From NCBI GenBank assembly GCA_029251165.1, contig JAQXDW010000067.1:124001-188000 (forward strand): a stretch of DNA of 64,000 bases, written 5' to 3'. Source of the stretch: Myxococcota bacterium (GTDB taxonomy: Bacteria > Myxococcota_A > UBA796). Shown one piece after another: positions 53,851-62,237 of the stretch; position 1 is the first letter of the stretch; the number at the start of each line of letters is the position of its first letter. The translations under genes were made by a program, and so were the position numbers. A model generated the notes under the pieces. It worked only from the letters and a program-made list of their open reading frames with translations, was not told the DNA's origin and ran no database searches.

Positions 53851-55821
53851 CTATTGACAGCTCCGAGCACCGGCAGCAAAGCAGACCCAGACCTTCTCTC
53901 CGGTAAGGCTGACGCTGGTCACGACGCGCTCATCGCCCTTCATTCCAATGACCTTGCAGGGACCGCGCCCAGCATCGGGGATGACCACGGTGTCGGTCCC
54001 AATGCCGCTTCCCTTGTGGCAGCGAATCTGAAGCTCAGTGATGTCTGAGTCTGCGGCCTGAAATTCGACCCGGAAAATCGACGGGGCCGGTGTCGAGGTG
54101 TTCTCAGAGGCCACCGCGACCGCATCCTCGACCGGAACGTCGATCGGGGCATCTGACGCCTCCTCAGGCACAGCCGGTGGCGGAGAGATTCGAACAGTGT
54201 CTGGCTCGGGCTCTTCGAGCACCGCGACCGGCTCAACAGGGCGGTCGGGGGGAGCCGGTATGAGACGGGGCTGCAGCGTCGGCTGGACGATCTCCGGAGG
54301 TTCTGACGCCACTGCGGAGGCAGCGTCGACCGCCGGGGCAGGAGCCTCCTCAGAGACCGTAGCCGGTGTCGTTGGTTCAGAACGCTCTGGCTCGGGACGC
54401 TCCGGCTCGGGACGCTCTGGCTCGGGACGCTCTGGCTCTGAGACATCTTGAGCCTCCGCGAGCGGGTCCTCAACGGACACGGTCGTGGGCTCCACGGTCA
54501 CCACGCGCCAGACGAGCACGCCAACCACCCACAGCGCAGCCATTCCCAGGAAGCCACCGAGGAACAGCGGGACGGTACTGCGACGCACCGGGTAGAGCGA
54601 ATCGCTCTCCTCCAGGCCGTCATCGACGTCACCAATCGGCCCCATGATGGGTGCACGCGCGGGCTCTGGTGCGGCGGTCTCTCGTACTGGGATCCGAGCC
54701 TGGAGTGCGGGCACAGGCTCTGGCGGGATGAAGGCGGGCGCAGCGACCTCGGTATGAGAGAAGTCACCGGGCGCAAAACCCACGACAGGCTCTGGGGCAA
54801 GCAGGGCATCTCGCTGGGCCTGAGAAGGTCTGGGCTGGATGGGAAGGGTTCGACGCGGTGCCTCCTCAGTGGGCGGCTCGTGATCGGTTTCCTCAAGCGG
54901 CAGCGGCGGAACGCTCGGCAGCGAAGGCTTCGGCTCCGCTCGGGGCGCCTCGGGCTGCGGGAAAGCGCCCCCTGGCGGGTGCTTCTGGAGGACTGCTGGT
55001 ACACAGCTCGAGGCCCAGGAGCGAAGTCGAGCTGACGGAAGTTCATTTGCCAGCTGTGTGACCCGCTCCGTGACCTCAGAGAGTCTGGGGCGGGCCTCGG
55101 GCTGGCGGGCCATGCACTGGCGAATGAGCGTGATGACGGCTTCTGGAGCGGGTTCCCCAGAGCGTGCCAGCACTCGAATGAGCGCCCGGCGGATCATCGC
55201 TTCGTGGCGACTGGGATCGGAGGAGCCTGAGGCTGGACACTCTCCAGAGAGCAGATGCACCATCAGCGCGCCGATCCCATAGGCCCAGGCCCCCTCTGCA
55301 CCACAGCCTTCTGGAGGGACGTACCCTGGCGGTGCGACATCAAGCTCACCATCCTCCGTCATCACCACGAACCCAGCGAGGCGGACATGGCCACGCTCGT
55401 CGATGAGGATCTCTGTAGGACACGGTCCAGGATGAATGATGCTGCGCTCGGAATCACCCTGCTCGCGAGCATGCTGAAGCCCTGCACAGACCTGAGCGGC
55501 GACCTCGAGCGCAGCCCGGACTGGCATGTGTCGGCTGCGGCGGGTCAGCTCAGGGAGCACCCGAGACATCGCCACGCCCTCAAAGCGCTCGTAGACCAGG
55601 GCTGTCGCATCACCAATCGCTGTCGCGTGGAGGAGCTGGAGGATGCTGGGATGCTGAAGGCTGGCGAGGAGCCGACTGTTCTCGGGTGATGTCCGAGGTG
55701 ATTCGGTGGTACGAAGGAGAACAGAAACTGCGGAACCATCGGGCCGAATAAGCTGTCCCCACCGCACAGAATCCGACCAGGCTTCCCAGCGCCCAAACAG
55801 CTTGATCTTGACCTTCGCCAC
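53851..55821 (-). CDS. Membrane-spanning Ser/Thr pseudokinase
   Basis: 656 residues from GTG 55821, five bases after GGAG; an upstream ATG at 55860 would overlap the divergent gene. The kinase fold is clear (LLASLQHPSILQLL, ALVYERFEGVAMSRVL, IIHPGPCPTEILID, PPGYVPPEG, AYGIGALMVHLLSGECP, CMARQPEARPRLSEV), but catalytic residues are gone: Lys of VAIK is in VSVLL, HRD reads H130-P-G, the Mg-binding Asn is Glu, and DFG reads AGF (149-151). A Pro-rich linker leads to one transmembrane helix (417-440), a PEPER repeat stretch and a C-terminal periplasmic domain with three cysteines. Head of the CHAT/YD gene set. Confidence 0.85.
   Translation of the reverse strand: MAKVKIKLFGRWEAWSDSVRWGQLIRPDGSAVSVLLRTTESPRTSPENSRLLASLQHPSILQLLHATAIGDATALVYERFEGVAMSRVLPELTRRSRHMPVRAALEVAAQVCAGLQHAREQGDSERSIIHPGPCPTEILIDERGHVRLAGFVVMTEDGELDVAPPGYVPPEGCGAEGAWAYGIGALMVHLLSGECPASGSSDPSRHEAMIRRALIRVLARSGEPAPEAVITLIRQCMARQPEARPRLSEVTERVTQLANELPSARLRSWASSCVPAVLQKHPPGGAFPQPEAPRAEPKPSLPSVPPLPLEETDHEPPTEEAPRRTLPIQPRPSQAQRDALLAPEPVVGFAPGDFSHTEVAAPAFIPPEPVPALQARIPVRETAAPEPARAPIMGPIGDVDDGLEESDSLYPVRRSTVPLFLGGFLGMAALWVVGVLVWRVVTVEPTTVSVEDPLAEAQDVSEPERPEPERPEPERPEPERSEPTTPATVSEEAPAPAVDAASAVASEPPEIVQPTLQPRLIPAPPDRPVEPVAVLEEPEPDTVRISPPPAVPEEASDAPIDVPVEDAVAVASENTSTPAPSIFRVEFQAADSDITELQIRCHKGSGIGTDTVVIPDAGRGPCKVIGMKGDERVVTSVSLTGEKVWVCFAAGARSCQ
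54384..54440 (-). repeat. 15-base tandem repeat coding PEPER units
   Basis: Nearly four copies of a 15-base unit (plus-strand GCTCTGGCTCGGGAC and one C/T variant) encode PEPER-type repeats just outside the transmembrane helix of the pseudokinase. Such repeats expand and contract by slippage and may set a wall-spanning length. Confidence 0.75.
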
Positions 55822-55854
55822 GTACGCTCCAGACCACCAAGTTAGCACGCCCTC

Positions 55855-56652
55855 ATGCACCCACCACTACAGCGACCAAACGCTCACCGATTCGATACCA
55901 TCATCCGACCGATTCTCAAGTCAGCCGGACAGGAAGCGATGATCCGTTTCCGCCAGATAGGCTCGACGGAGAAGGCAGACGGCAGTCCGGTCACCGAGGC
56001 TGACCGGGCCGCTGAGGCCGTCCTCGTCGCCGGAATCAGCGCTGCGTTCCCGCAGGACGAGGTCCGCTCCGAGGAAGGGTCCGGGCAAGACGGAAGCCAG
56101 CGATGTTGGTACATCGATCCCATCGACGGAACCAGCGCCTTCTTGGAGGGGCTGGCTTACTGGGGGCCGACTGTCGGGCTGGTCGAGGGTGGAACCAGCC
56201 GGTACGGAGCGCTGTGGCTTCCCCGCACCGGAGACTACTTCCACTGCGAAGATGGAGTGGCCTTCCTCAACGATGTTCCCCTCCCTCCCCTCGTCGATGT
56301 CGCTCCGGCTCGCCGGCAGGTTCTCTACACTCCGTCCAGAATCCATGCCCACATCCGGCTGGACTGGCCAGGCAAGTGCCGGAGCCTCGGCAGCATCGCC
56401 GCACACCTCTGCATGGTCGCAGCAGGAAGCGCCTCCGCAGCGCTGATTCCCAGCGGGTGGCATGCCTGGGATACCGCAGGAGGGCTGGCCTTGATACAGA
56501 GTGTCGGAGCACACGCTGAGACCCTGTCGGGTCAGCCCCTCGATATCGAGAGGCATGCCGGGCAGCCATTCATTGCAGGCCTCCCATCTGCAATTCAATG
56601 GCTTCGCCAGCCCGGTCGGCTGTCGTTCTTACCGCTTGAGAGGTCGCGATGA
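55855..56652 (+). CDS. Inositol monophosphatase family phosphatase
   Basis: 265 residues, full length. Metal sites: VTEADRAAE, EVRSEEG (E73/E74), YIDPIDGTSAFLEG (D88, D91) and a late GWHAWDTAGG aspartate. The order and length suit the IMPase family, including HisN-type histidinol-phosphatases and SuhB; the substrate cannot be fixed. Divergent from the pseudokinase gene (33-base gap from its GTG). Its stop overlaps the sigma factor start (ATGA), a coupling that may be regulatory or incidental. Confidence 0.9.
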   Translation: MHPPLQRPNAHRFDTIIRPILKSAGQEAMIRFRQIGSTEKADGSPVTEADRAAEAVLVAGISAAFPQDEVRSEEGSGQDGSQRCWYIDPIDGTSAFLEGLAYWGPTVGLVEGGTSRYGALWLPRTGDYFHCEDGVAFLNDVPLPPLVDVAPARRQVLYTPSRIHAHIRLDWPGKCRSLGSIAAHLCMVAAGSASAALIPSGWHAWDTAGGLALIQSVGAHAETLSGQPLDIERHAGQPFIAGLPSAIQWLRQPGRLSFLPLERSR

Positions 56653-57659
56653 ACGGAACCGGTTCTGATAATCCGGATGAAGGGGTCGAGGTCCTGGATG
56701 AGAAAGGCCTCCCGGTGAACTCTCCGGAGAATGATCCGCGAAAGAACCCGATCCCAAGAAATCTTCCAGCCCTCTCCACCCCGACCAGTGCTGCGAAGAA
56801 GGGAGACCTCCTCGCCTACTACCTGGCCGAGGTGCGGCGCTATCCGCTGCTGGATCCAGAGGAAGAAAAAGAGCTGGCGATCCAGTATCAGGAAACCGGG
56901 GATCCAGACGCCGCCCACCGACTGGTCACAGCCAACCTCCGCTTGGTCGTCAAGCTGGCGTTTCAGTACCACCGGCAGTGGGCCAACGTCCTGGACCTGA
57001 TTCAAGAAGGCAACGTCGGGCTCGTCGAGGCACTGTCTCGCTACGATCCCTACCGCGGCATCCGCTTCTCCAGCTACGCGCAGTACTGGATTCGTGCGAT
57101 GATCCTTCGGTTCCTGATGGACAATTACCGAATGGTCCGGCTGGGAAGCACCCGGCATGGGCGGAAGCTGTTCTTTCAGCTCCAGAAGGAGCGGGATCAG
57201 CTCATCAAGGATGGCGTGCAGCCCTCTACGCTCGCTCTCGCACGCGCGCTGGACGTTCCCGAGTCTGAGGTCGTCCGGGTCGATCAGCACCTCTCCGCTC
57301 CGGCAATGTCTCTGGATGCTCCCATCGGCGGAAATGAAGGCCGCCCGCTGACCGAGGTGGTCAGCGGAGAGGCTGTGTCTCCAGAAGATGCTGCCGCCAG
57401 CGGAGAGCTCGGCGCCATTGTCCAGGGGCACCTCGCTGACTTCGCGACCACACTGGTCGACGACCGCGAGCGCGCAATCTGGAGCAAGCGCCTCACCAGC
57501 GCCGATCCCTCCAGTCTCTCGACACTCGGCAAGGAGTTCGGAGTCAGCAAGGAACGCATCCGCCAGCTCGAGGCTCGAATCAAGCGGCGGCTCAAGGCTC
57601 ATCTCACCCAGACCATGGGCGACGAGATCGCATTTGAGTTCGATGTTCCAGAAGACTGA
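56649..57659 (+). CDS. Alternative sigma factor of the sigma-32 (RpoH-like) group
   Basis: 336 residues. After a ~50-residue acidic tail, region 1.2 (DLLAYYLAEVRRYPLLDPEEEKELA), region 2 (HRLVTANLRLVVKLAFQYHRQWANVLDLIQEGNVGLVEAL, YDPYRGIRFSSYAQYWIRAMILRFLMDNYRMVRLG), region 3 and region 4 (LSTLGKEFGVSKERIRQLEARIKRRLK). This architecture equals RpoH and the myxobacterial SigB/SigC factors that act in heat shock and development. GAGAGG precedes the ATG, which overlaps the phosphatase stop. Confidence 0.93.
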   Translation: MNGTGSDNPDEGVEVLDEKGLPVNSPENDPRKNPIPRNLPALSTPTSAAKKGDLLAYYLAEVRRYPLLDPEEEKELAIQYQETGDPDAAHRLVTANLRLVVKLAFQYHRQWANVLDLIQEGNVGLVEALSRYDPYRGIRFSSYAQYWIRAMILRFLMDNYRMVRLGSTRHGRKLFFQLQKERDQLIKDGVQPSTLALARALDVPESEVVRVDQHLSAPAMSLDAPIGGNEGRPLTEVVSGEAVSPEDAAASGELGAIVQGHLADFATTLVDDRERAIWSKRLTSADPSSLSTLGKEFGVSKERIRQLEARIKRRLKAHLTQTMGDEIAFEFDVPED

Positions 57660-57707
57660 GCCTGAACTGCGTCCTCTCCACTCATTGAATGAATCCCTGG
57701 AGTCTTG

Positions 57708-59078
57708 ATGTCTTCGACCCTGAGACAGAAGGCGCTGGCACGCATCTCGCGCCAGGTTCTCCGTTTCCTGGCACCAGAGCTGGACAGCAGTCCGGTGGAG
57801 GGCGGCCTCGGCCCTCACCCCCTCGGCCGCGGGGGCCGCCAGCCCTGGTGGTCCGCGCTTCCCGAGGACGACGCTCTTGGTGCCGTCGCACTTCTTGCAG
57901 AGTCTGACCCGACCGCCGCGACGGAGCGGCTCGCTGCATGGCTCGCCAGCGACACACCCGGCGAGGGCGCAGCGTGGTCTGCGCCCGACATCGTGGCGGT
58001 TCGGCTCATCCATCTCGCCGCGTTCCATGCCTGGGTCAATACAGAGGACGCCCTCTCTCAGCGCATCGCCGGGCAAGCACGGGCACACGCCGCGTGGCTG
58101 TTCGCTGAGCTGCCGATCGACACCGCCCACCCAGACACCGCCCTCTGTCATGCCGCGCTGTTGATCGCCGGCTGTGCCTGGCCTTCCTTAGAGGATGCCC
58201 GTCGCTGGCGGGGTCCAGCGCTCGCCGGTCTGCCCGCGAGCCTGTCCGAGGCCGTCGGAGACGACGGCGCCTCCAGCTACACCCCGGCTCTCCTTGCCCG
58301 CGCCCTGTGGGCAACGGCCCTCGCTCGGGGCTGGGTCGAGGCGGGCGGCGGCTCACTCCCGCAGGCCGCCGAGGCTGCCCTGGTGCGCGGCGTGCTCGCG
58401 CTGTGGCGCATCGGCGGAGACACCGGCAGCCTCCCCGCTGCGCCGGTCGTCGAGCTGCTGCCGCTCGGCCCGACCCCGCTCAGCCACACGCTGCGCAACC
58501 TCAGCCTGGTCTGGGAGCTCGACGACGGCGAGCCGGCCACGACAGTCGATCCGGCTTGCCTTTTGCTCGCCGGCCGACTGCCTGCCGGCACACCGGAGTC
58601 GATGTGTGGTGCAGACTGGCGACTGTGGACCTGGCGCAGCGTCGGAGCCGCCGCAGCACACCGCGTCATCCGCAAGCAGCCGTCGCGTGTCTGGTACAGC
58701 GCCACAGCACAGCAGGTTGACTGGACCCACAACGGAGCATCAGTCGTCTCAGGTCAGCTGCCCAAGGGCATCCTCAAGGTCGGCCGTGTCGACGGCAACC
58801 AAGCCACCCTCATCCACCTGCCCTCCACAGGCATCGTCGACATGCGGCTCCGTCAGGCGCGCCTGAGCATCACCCAGAGCGGGTCTGCGTCGATCACCTG
58901 GAGCATCCCGGAGGACTGGGAGCTGACTGCTGACGACAAGGGCGGCTACACCGGCAAGCGCGGCAAGGTCACACTCATCGTCAAGCTGGACCCCGCATGG
59001 CAGTGGAGCCTCAGCGGAAACCAGCTGGTGGGTCGCGGAGACCCCGAGCGGGTCAAGTACAGCTTCGAGCTTCGGTAG
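57708..59078 (+). CDS. Protein of unknown function, weakly heparinase II/III-like
   Basis: 456 residues from ATG 57708 (CTGGAG upstream). The first half is alpha-helical with paired Trp/Arg-rich helices (SAPDIVAVRLIHLAAFHAWV, ALLARALWATALARGWVEAGGG) as in the alpha/alpha toroid of heparinase II/III-type enzymes; the second half is beta-rich (ASITWSIPEDWELTADDKGGYTG). No signal peptide and no clear catalytic residue. It is shorter than real heparinase-family lyases, so this is a suggestion only. Transcribed after the sigma factor, 48 bases away. Confidence 0.5.
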   Translation: MSSTLRQKALARISRQVLRFLAPELDSSPVEGGLGPHPLGRGGRQPWWSALPEDDALGAVALLAESDPTAATERLAAWLASDTPGEGAAWSAPDIVAVRLIHLAAFHAWVNTEDALSQRIAGQARAHAAWLFAELPIDTAHPDTALCHAALLIAGCAWPSLEDARRWRGPALAGLPASLSEAVGDDGASSYTPALLARALWATALARGWVEAGGGSLPQAAEAALVRGVLALWRIGGDTGSLPAAPVVELLPLGPTPLSHTLRNLSLVWELDDGEPATTVDPACLLLAGRLPAGTPESMCGADWRLWTWRSVGAAAAHRVIRKQPSRVWYSATAQQVDWTHNGASVVSGQLPKGILKVGRVDGNQATLIHLPSTGIVDMRLRQARLSITQSGSASITWSIPEDWELTADDKGGYTGKRGKVTLIVKLDPAWQWSLSGNQLVGRGDPERVKYSFELR

Positions 59079-59121
59079 AGGCCGCGCGCGCATGCGCCGG
59101 TCCACCGCATCAGGACACGGC

Positions 59122-60126
59122 TTATGACTGGAACTGCTCCAGAAGCTTTGCGACCTCTATCGCAGCGTCCGCCTCAGCCTGGACCTCCAGACCCGCCTGC
59201 TCCAGCTGAGAGATGCCCTCTGCCAGGGCCTCGAGGGTGGAGTCTGCGAGGTGAAGCTCACCCACCTCAGCGAGGTCATTGAGCTCAGACAGGGCACTCT
59301 CGACCTCATTGATCAGCGCCTCACCGCCAGCATCGACACCGCTGAGGCCTGCTGCAGATCCCTCGAAGACCCGGCGGGTGCGGCACCGATCGGAGAGGTA
59401 GGTGAGGGTGTCGTCGAGGTGATCCATTCGCTCCCGGAGCTGCTGGTACGCCGCCAGGATCTGCTCCTTCTCTGCGGTGACCTCCCCCCGGAGGGTCTCG
59501 GTGATCTCCGCAGCACTCGGCGCGCCGGGGATGGTCAGGGGCAGCTCATCTGCGCGCATGCTGATGTTGTCCACAAACCGGCGCACCTGACGCGCTGCGG
59601 AGTCATAGTCTCCAGCGACGGACTCCAGATCTTCCTTGGGTATCTGATCTTCCGGCAAAAAGTCGAGGTTTGGGCGCTGACGAGCGGTAATGGCGAGGTG
59701 TGCACGCATCTCCAAGATGGCCCGAGTTCGCCACACCAACCCCAGCACCCGCTTCATGCTCTCGATGCGGCGCTGCAGCAAGATGAGGTCTTCACGGTAT
59801 CGGGCAGCGAGGCTCTCCCGACCCGACTTCTCTTCCATCGAGGTCAGCCGCTCAGTGAGGTGGTTCTCTTGGAGTTCTGCCTCTCGGTGGCTGTCTGCGA
59901 GCTGTTGCTCCAGCTCAGAGAGACGGCGCGGATAGCGAAGTAGATCAGCGCCCTCCGACCAGACCGGTGGGTTCCGGTCGGTCGTAGCGGAATTTGATCG
60001 GGGCTTACCCTCCGCCAGAGCGTTGCGCTTTGTCCCAAGAATCTGTCGGGGAAAGGCAACAATTCCGGTAACAATGGCCGCGACAGCCATGAAGAAGAGG
60101 GTCAGGATTCGGAAGAGCGTCCCCAT
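59122..60126 (-). CDS. Membrane-anchored coiled-coil protein
   Basis: 334 residues from ATG 60126 (GTG six codons upstream possible). One N-terminal transmembrane helix (LFRILTLFFMAVAAIVTGIVAF), then long heptad-rich segments (~70-125, RLSELEQQLADSHREAELQEN; ~215-245 and the C-terminal third, Glu/Leu/Ala-rich). Cytoplasmic or periplasmic structural protein; no family recognised. Divergent from the Tat-signal gene across 58 bases. Confidence 0.75.
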   Translation of the reverse strand: MGTLFRILTLFFMAVAAIVTGIVAFPRQILGTKRNALAEGKPRSNSATTDRNPPVWSEGADLLRYPRRLSELEQQLADSHREAELQENHLTERLTSMEEKSGRESLAARYREDLILLQRRIESMKRVLGLVWRTRAILEMRAHLAITARQRPNLDFLPEDQIPKEDLESVAGDYDSAARQVRRFVDNISMRADELPLTIPGAPSAAEITETLRGEVTAEKEQILAAYQQLRERMDHLDDTLTYLSDRCRTRRVFEGSAAGLSGVDAGGEALINEVESALSELNDLAEVGELHLADSTLEALAEGISQLEQAGLEVQAEADAAIEVAKLLEQFQS

Positions 60127-60184
60127 AGACAACGATATATCCACCCGATGCGTCCGGCGCTGGCTTGCGATAGCCTCTCAGGGC

Positions 60185-60694
60185 ATGTCCATTACCCGCC
60201 GACACCTCATCGCCGCCTCCGCTGGTATCTCCGCGGCCGCAGCGGTCTGCGCGGGAGGAGTGGGAATTCGCTGGTGGGATGCCCCGGCTGGCGCCACCTG
60301 GGTCAACCTGGCGGAGGAGGAGGTTGCGCTGGTTCGAGCCCTGTCTGGAGCAGCCTTTCCCGCTGGAGCGTTCATCAACCTCTCCGGTGCCGATGCCAGC
60401 CTCGACCGGTTCTTCGATGCGATGCTCTCTGGCATGCCGATGCTGACCGGCGATCTTCTCAAGATTCTCGCGCAGGCGCTGGAGCACTTCACCCTGGTCA
60501 CCTACGGCGACCGATACTCGATGCTCTCTCTCGACGAGCAGCAGACACAGCTTGCGTCCTGGCTCTCCAGCAGCCGGCCAGAGCTGCGGGGAGCCGTGAT
60601 GTCCATCGTTGTTCTCCTCGGCATGGGCTACACCACTCATCCCGACGTCGCGCCACGACTCTCTCCCTGGCATGGATGTGGCTATGGACGCTGA
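60185..60694 (+). CDS. Tat-signal small subunit accompanying a GMC oxidoreductase
   Basis: 169 residues from ATG 60185, chosen because it begins a twin-arginine signal (SITRRHLIAASAGISAAAAV); the longer frame upstream overlaps the divergent gene. The mature part (VNLAEEEVALVRALSGAAFPAGAFINLSG...ALEHFTLVTYGDRYSMLSLDEQQTQLASW) follows the layout of gluconate 2-dehydrogenase subunit 3-like proteins, which partner FAD-dependent GMC dehydrogenases. Overlaps the GMC gene by about 20 bases. The Tat signal would export the folded complex. Confidence 0.75.
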   Translation: MSITRRHLIAASAGISAAAAVCAGGVGIRWWDAPAGATWVNLAEEEVALVRALSGAAFPAGAFINLSGADASLDRFFDAMLSGMPMLTGDLLKILAQALEHFTLVTYGDRYSMLSLDEQQTQLASWLSSSRPELRGAVMSIVVLLGMGYTTHPDVAPRLSPWHGCGYGR

Positions 60695-62237
60695 CGCAGC
60701 CTACATGCTCCCGAGCGATCAGGTCCTCCGCGATGCCGCGCCTGCCGACGGCTTCGAGGCCATCGGCAGCGGCAGAGACTTCACCGCAGACGTGGTCATC
60801 GTCGGTGCCGGTCCCGGCGGTGGAAGCATCGCGCGGGTGCTGTCCGAGGGTGGCCTCGACGTCCTGGTGCTTGAAGAGGGTCCAGCCTCCAGCCGGTTCC
60901 GCCCCAATTACGCCCACACCGCTCGGTACCACATGCAAGAGAGCGGAGCGATGGTCGCGCGGGGTCGGGCGATGATGCCGATCGCTGCCGGACGGGGCGT
61001 CGGCGGCGGCACCCTGATCAACTCTGCGCTGAGCTTCCGAGCCCCTGACACCGTCCTCGATGACTGGGCCGAGCTTCTGGACGAGCCGGGCCTCTCCAGT
61101 GCGGCGATGGCGTCCATCTACGACGAGATCTCCGCGATGGTCGGTGTGGGCGTCACACCAGATGCGATCGCCGGAGAGAACAATCGCCTCATCGTCCGTG
61201 GAATCGAAAAGCTGGGCCTCGATGGTGGCCTCGCGCCGCGCTCCACACCAGGCTGTGTGGGCTGCGGGGTCTGCTACTTTGGCTGTCCCTCGGGAGGAAA
61301 AGCCAGCGCTGACCGAACGTTCTTTCCCCGAGCCGTCAACGCGGGCTGTCGCATCCAGGCAGAGGTTCGGGTCAACGAGGTGCTCACAGAGGGCGGCAGA
61401 GCGGTCGGGGTCCGTGGCTTCGCGCTCCATCCAGATACCCTGGAGCGAGGCGGCACCGTCACTGTGCGTGCAGCACGAGTCGTGCTCGCTGCGGGCGGCA
61501 TCGGCACACCGCGGCTGCTGTGGACCACCGGACTCGGCACGGCACTCGGTCCCGTCGGAGAGGGCCTCCACGTTCATCCCGGCTCCACCATCCTCGCAGA
61601 GTGCGATCACACCGTCGAGATGTGGAAAGGTGCGACCCAGGGGGCCTACTTCCATCACCCCGACCTTCCCGGAGTCCTCCCGCACACCTTCTCCGCTCCG
61701 CCCGAGGCCTGCTTGATCGCAGCCGGCTTCATCGGCGCAAAGTGGCAGGAGGGCCTCGCGCTGCTGCCGAAGCTGTGCGGGATGCTGGTGATGGTCTCAG
61801 ACAAGGGCAGCGGTCGGGTCCGGGCGTTCTCAGATGGCCGTGCAGACATCACCTACGACTTCGATGACGAAGACATCACGCGCACAAAGCGCGGACTCGT
61901 CGAGGTCGCCCGGGTGCTCCAGGCTGGCGGCGCGGGTCGGCTGCACGTTCCGATCTTTGGCGTCCCGCCCACAGAGACGCCCGAGGAACTTGAGGCTGCC
62001 CTCGCCAGCCGCAGCCTCACCGACTTCACCCTCTACGCAGCCCACCCCATGTCCACGTGTCGCATGCACACCGACGCCGACAAGGGCGTCATCAGGCCCG
62101 ACGGACAAGCCCACAACCTCCCCGGACTCTACATCTCTGATGCCAGCGTGTTCCCGACCTCGCTGGGGGTCAACCCGCAGCTCACCACGATGGCCATGGG
62201 CACCTACCTTGGCCGCAAGATGCTGAAGGGCGCATGA
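60672..62237 (+). CDS. GMC-family oxidoreductase with a four-cysteine cluster
   Basis: 521 residues from ATG 60672; no strong ribosome binding site, and M5 (60684) is an alternative. FAD-binding VVIVGAGPGGGSIARVL (residues 41-57), RGVGGGTLIN, VLAAGGIGTPRLL, and C-terminal HPMSTCRMH (catalytic His) and SLGVNPQLTTMAMG. Between lies CVGCGVCYFGCPSG with C195, C198, C201, C205, a ferredoxin-like C-x2-C-x2-C-x3-C-P pattern also seen in long-chain alcohol oxidases. It has no signal of its own and would be exported with the Tat subunit. Its stop overlaps the kinase start (ATGA). Substrate probably an alcohol. Confidence 0.88.
   Translation: MDVAMDADAAYMLPSDQVLRDAAPADGFEAIGSGRDFTADVVIVGAGPGGGSIARVLSEGGLDVLVLEEGPASSRFRPNYAHTARYHMQESGAMVARGRAMMPIAAGRGVGGGTLINSALSFRAPDTVLDDWAELLDEPGLSSAAMASIYDEISAMVGVGVTPDAIAGENNRLIVRGIEKLGLDGGLAPRSTPGCVGCGVCYFGCPSGGKASADRTFFPRAVNAGCRIQAEVRVNEVLTEGGRAVGVRGFALHPDTLERGGTVTVRAARVVLAAGGIGTPRLLWTTGLGTALGPVGEGLHVHPGSTILAECDHTVEMWKGATQGAYFHHPDLPGVLPHTFSAPPEACLIAAGFIGAKWQEGLALLPKLCGMLVMVSDKGSGRVRAFSDGRADITYDFDDEDITRTKRGLVEVARVLQAGGAGRLHVPIFGVPPTETPEELEAALASRSLTDFTLYAAHPMSTCRMHTDADKGVIRPDGQAHNLPGLYISDASVFPTSLGVNPQLTTMAMGTYLGRKMLKGA

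Noticed and set aside
54384..54440. Regular 15-base repeats considered as a CRISPR-like array
   Set aside because: No unique spacers; they are in-frame PEPER codon repeats of the pseudokinase gene.
56595..58151. Minus-strand open frame of 518 codons
   Set aside because: Opposite the sigma factor gene and the following gene; low-complexity shadow produced by high GC.
60498..61685. Minus-strand open frame of 395 codons
   Set aside because: Antisense to the GMC oxidoreductase; no motif or ribosome binding site.
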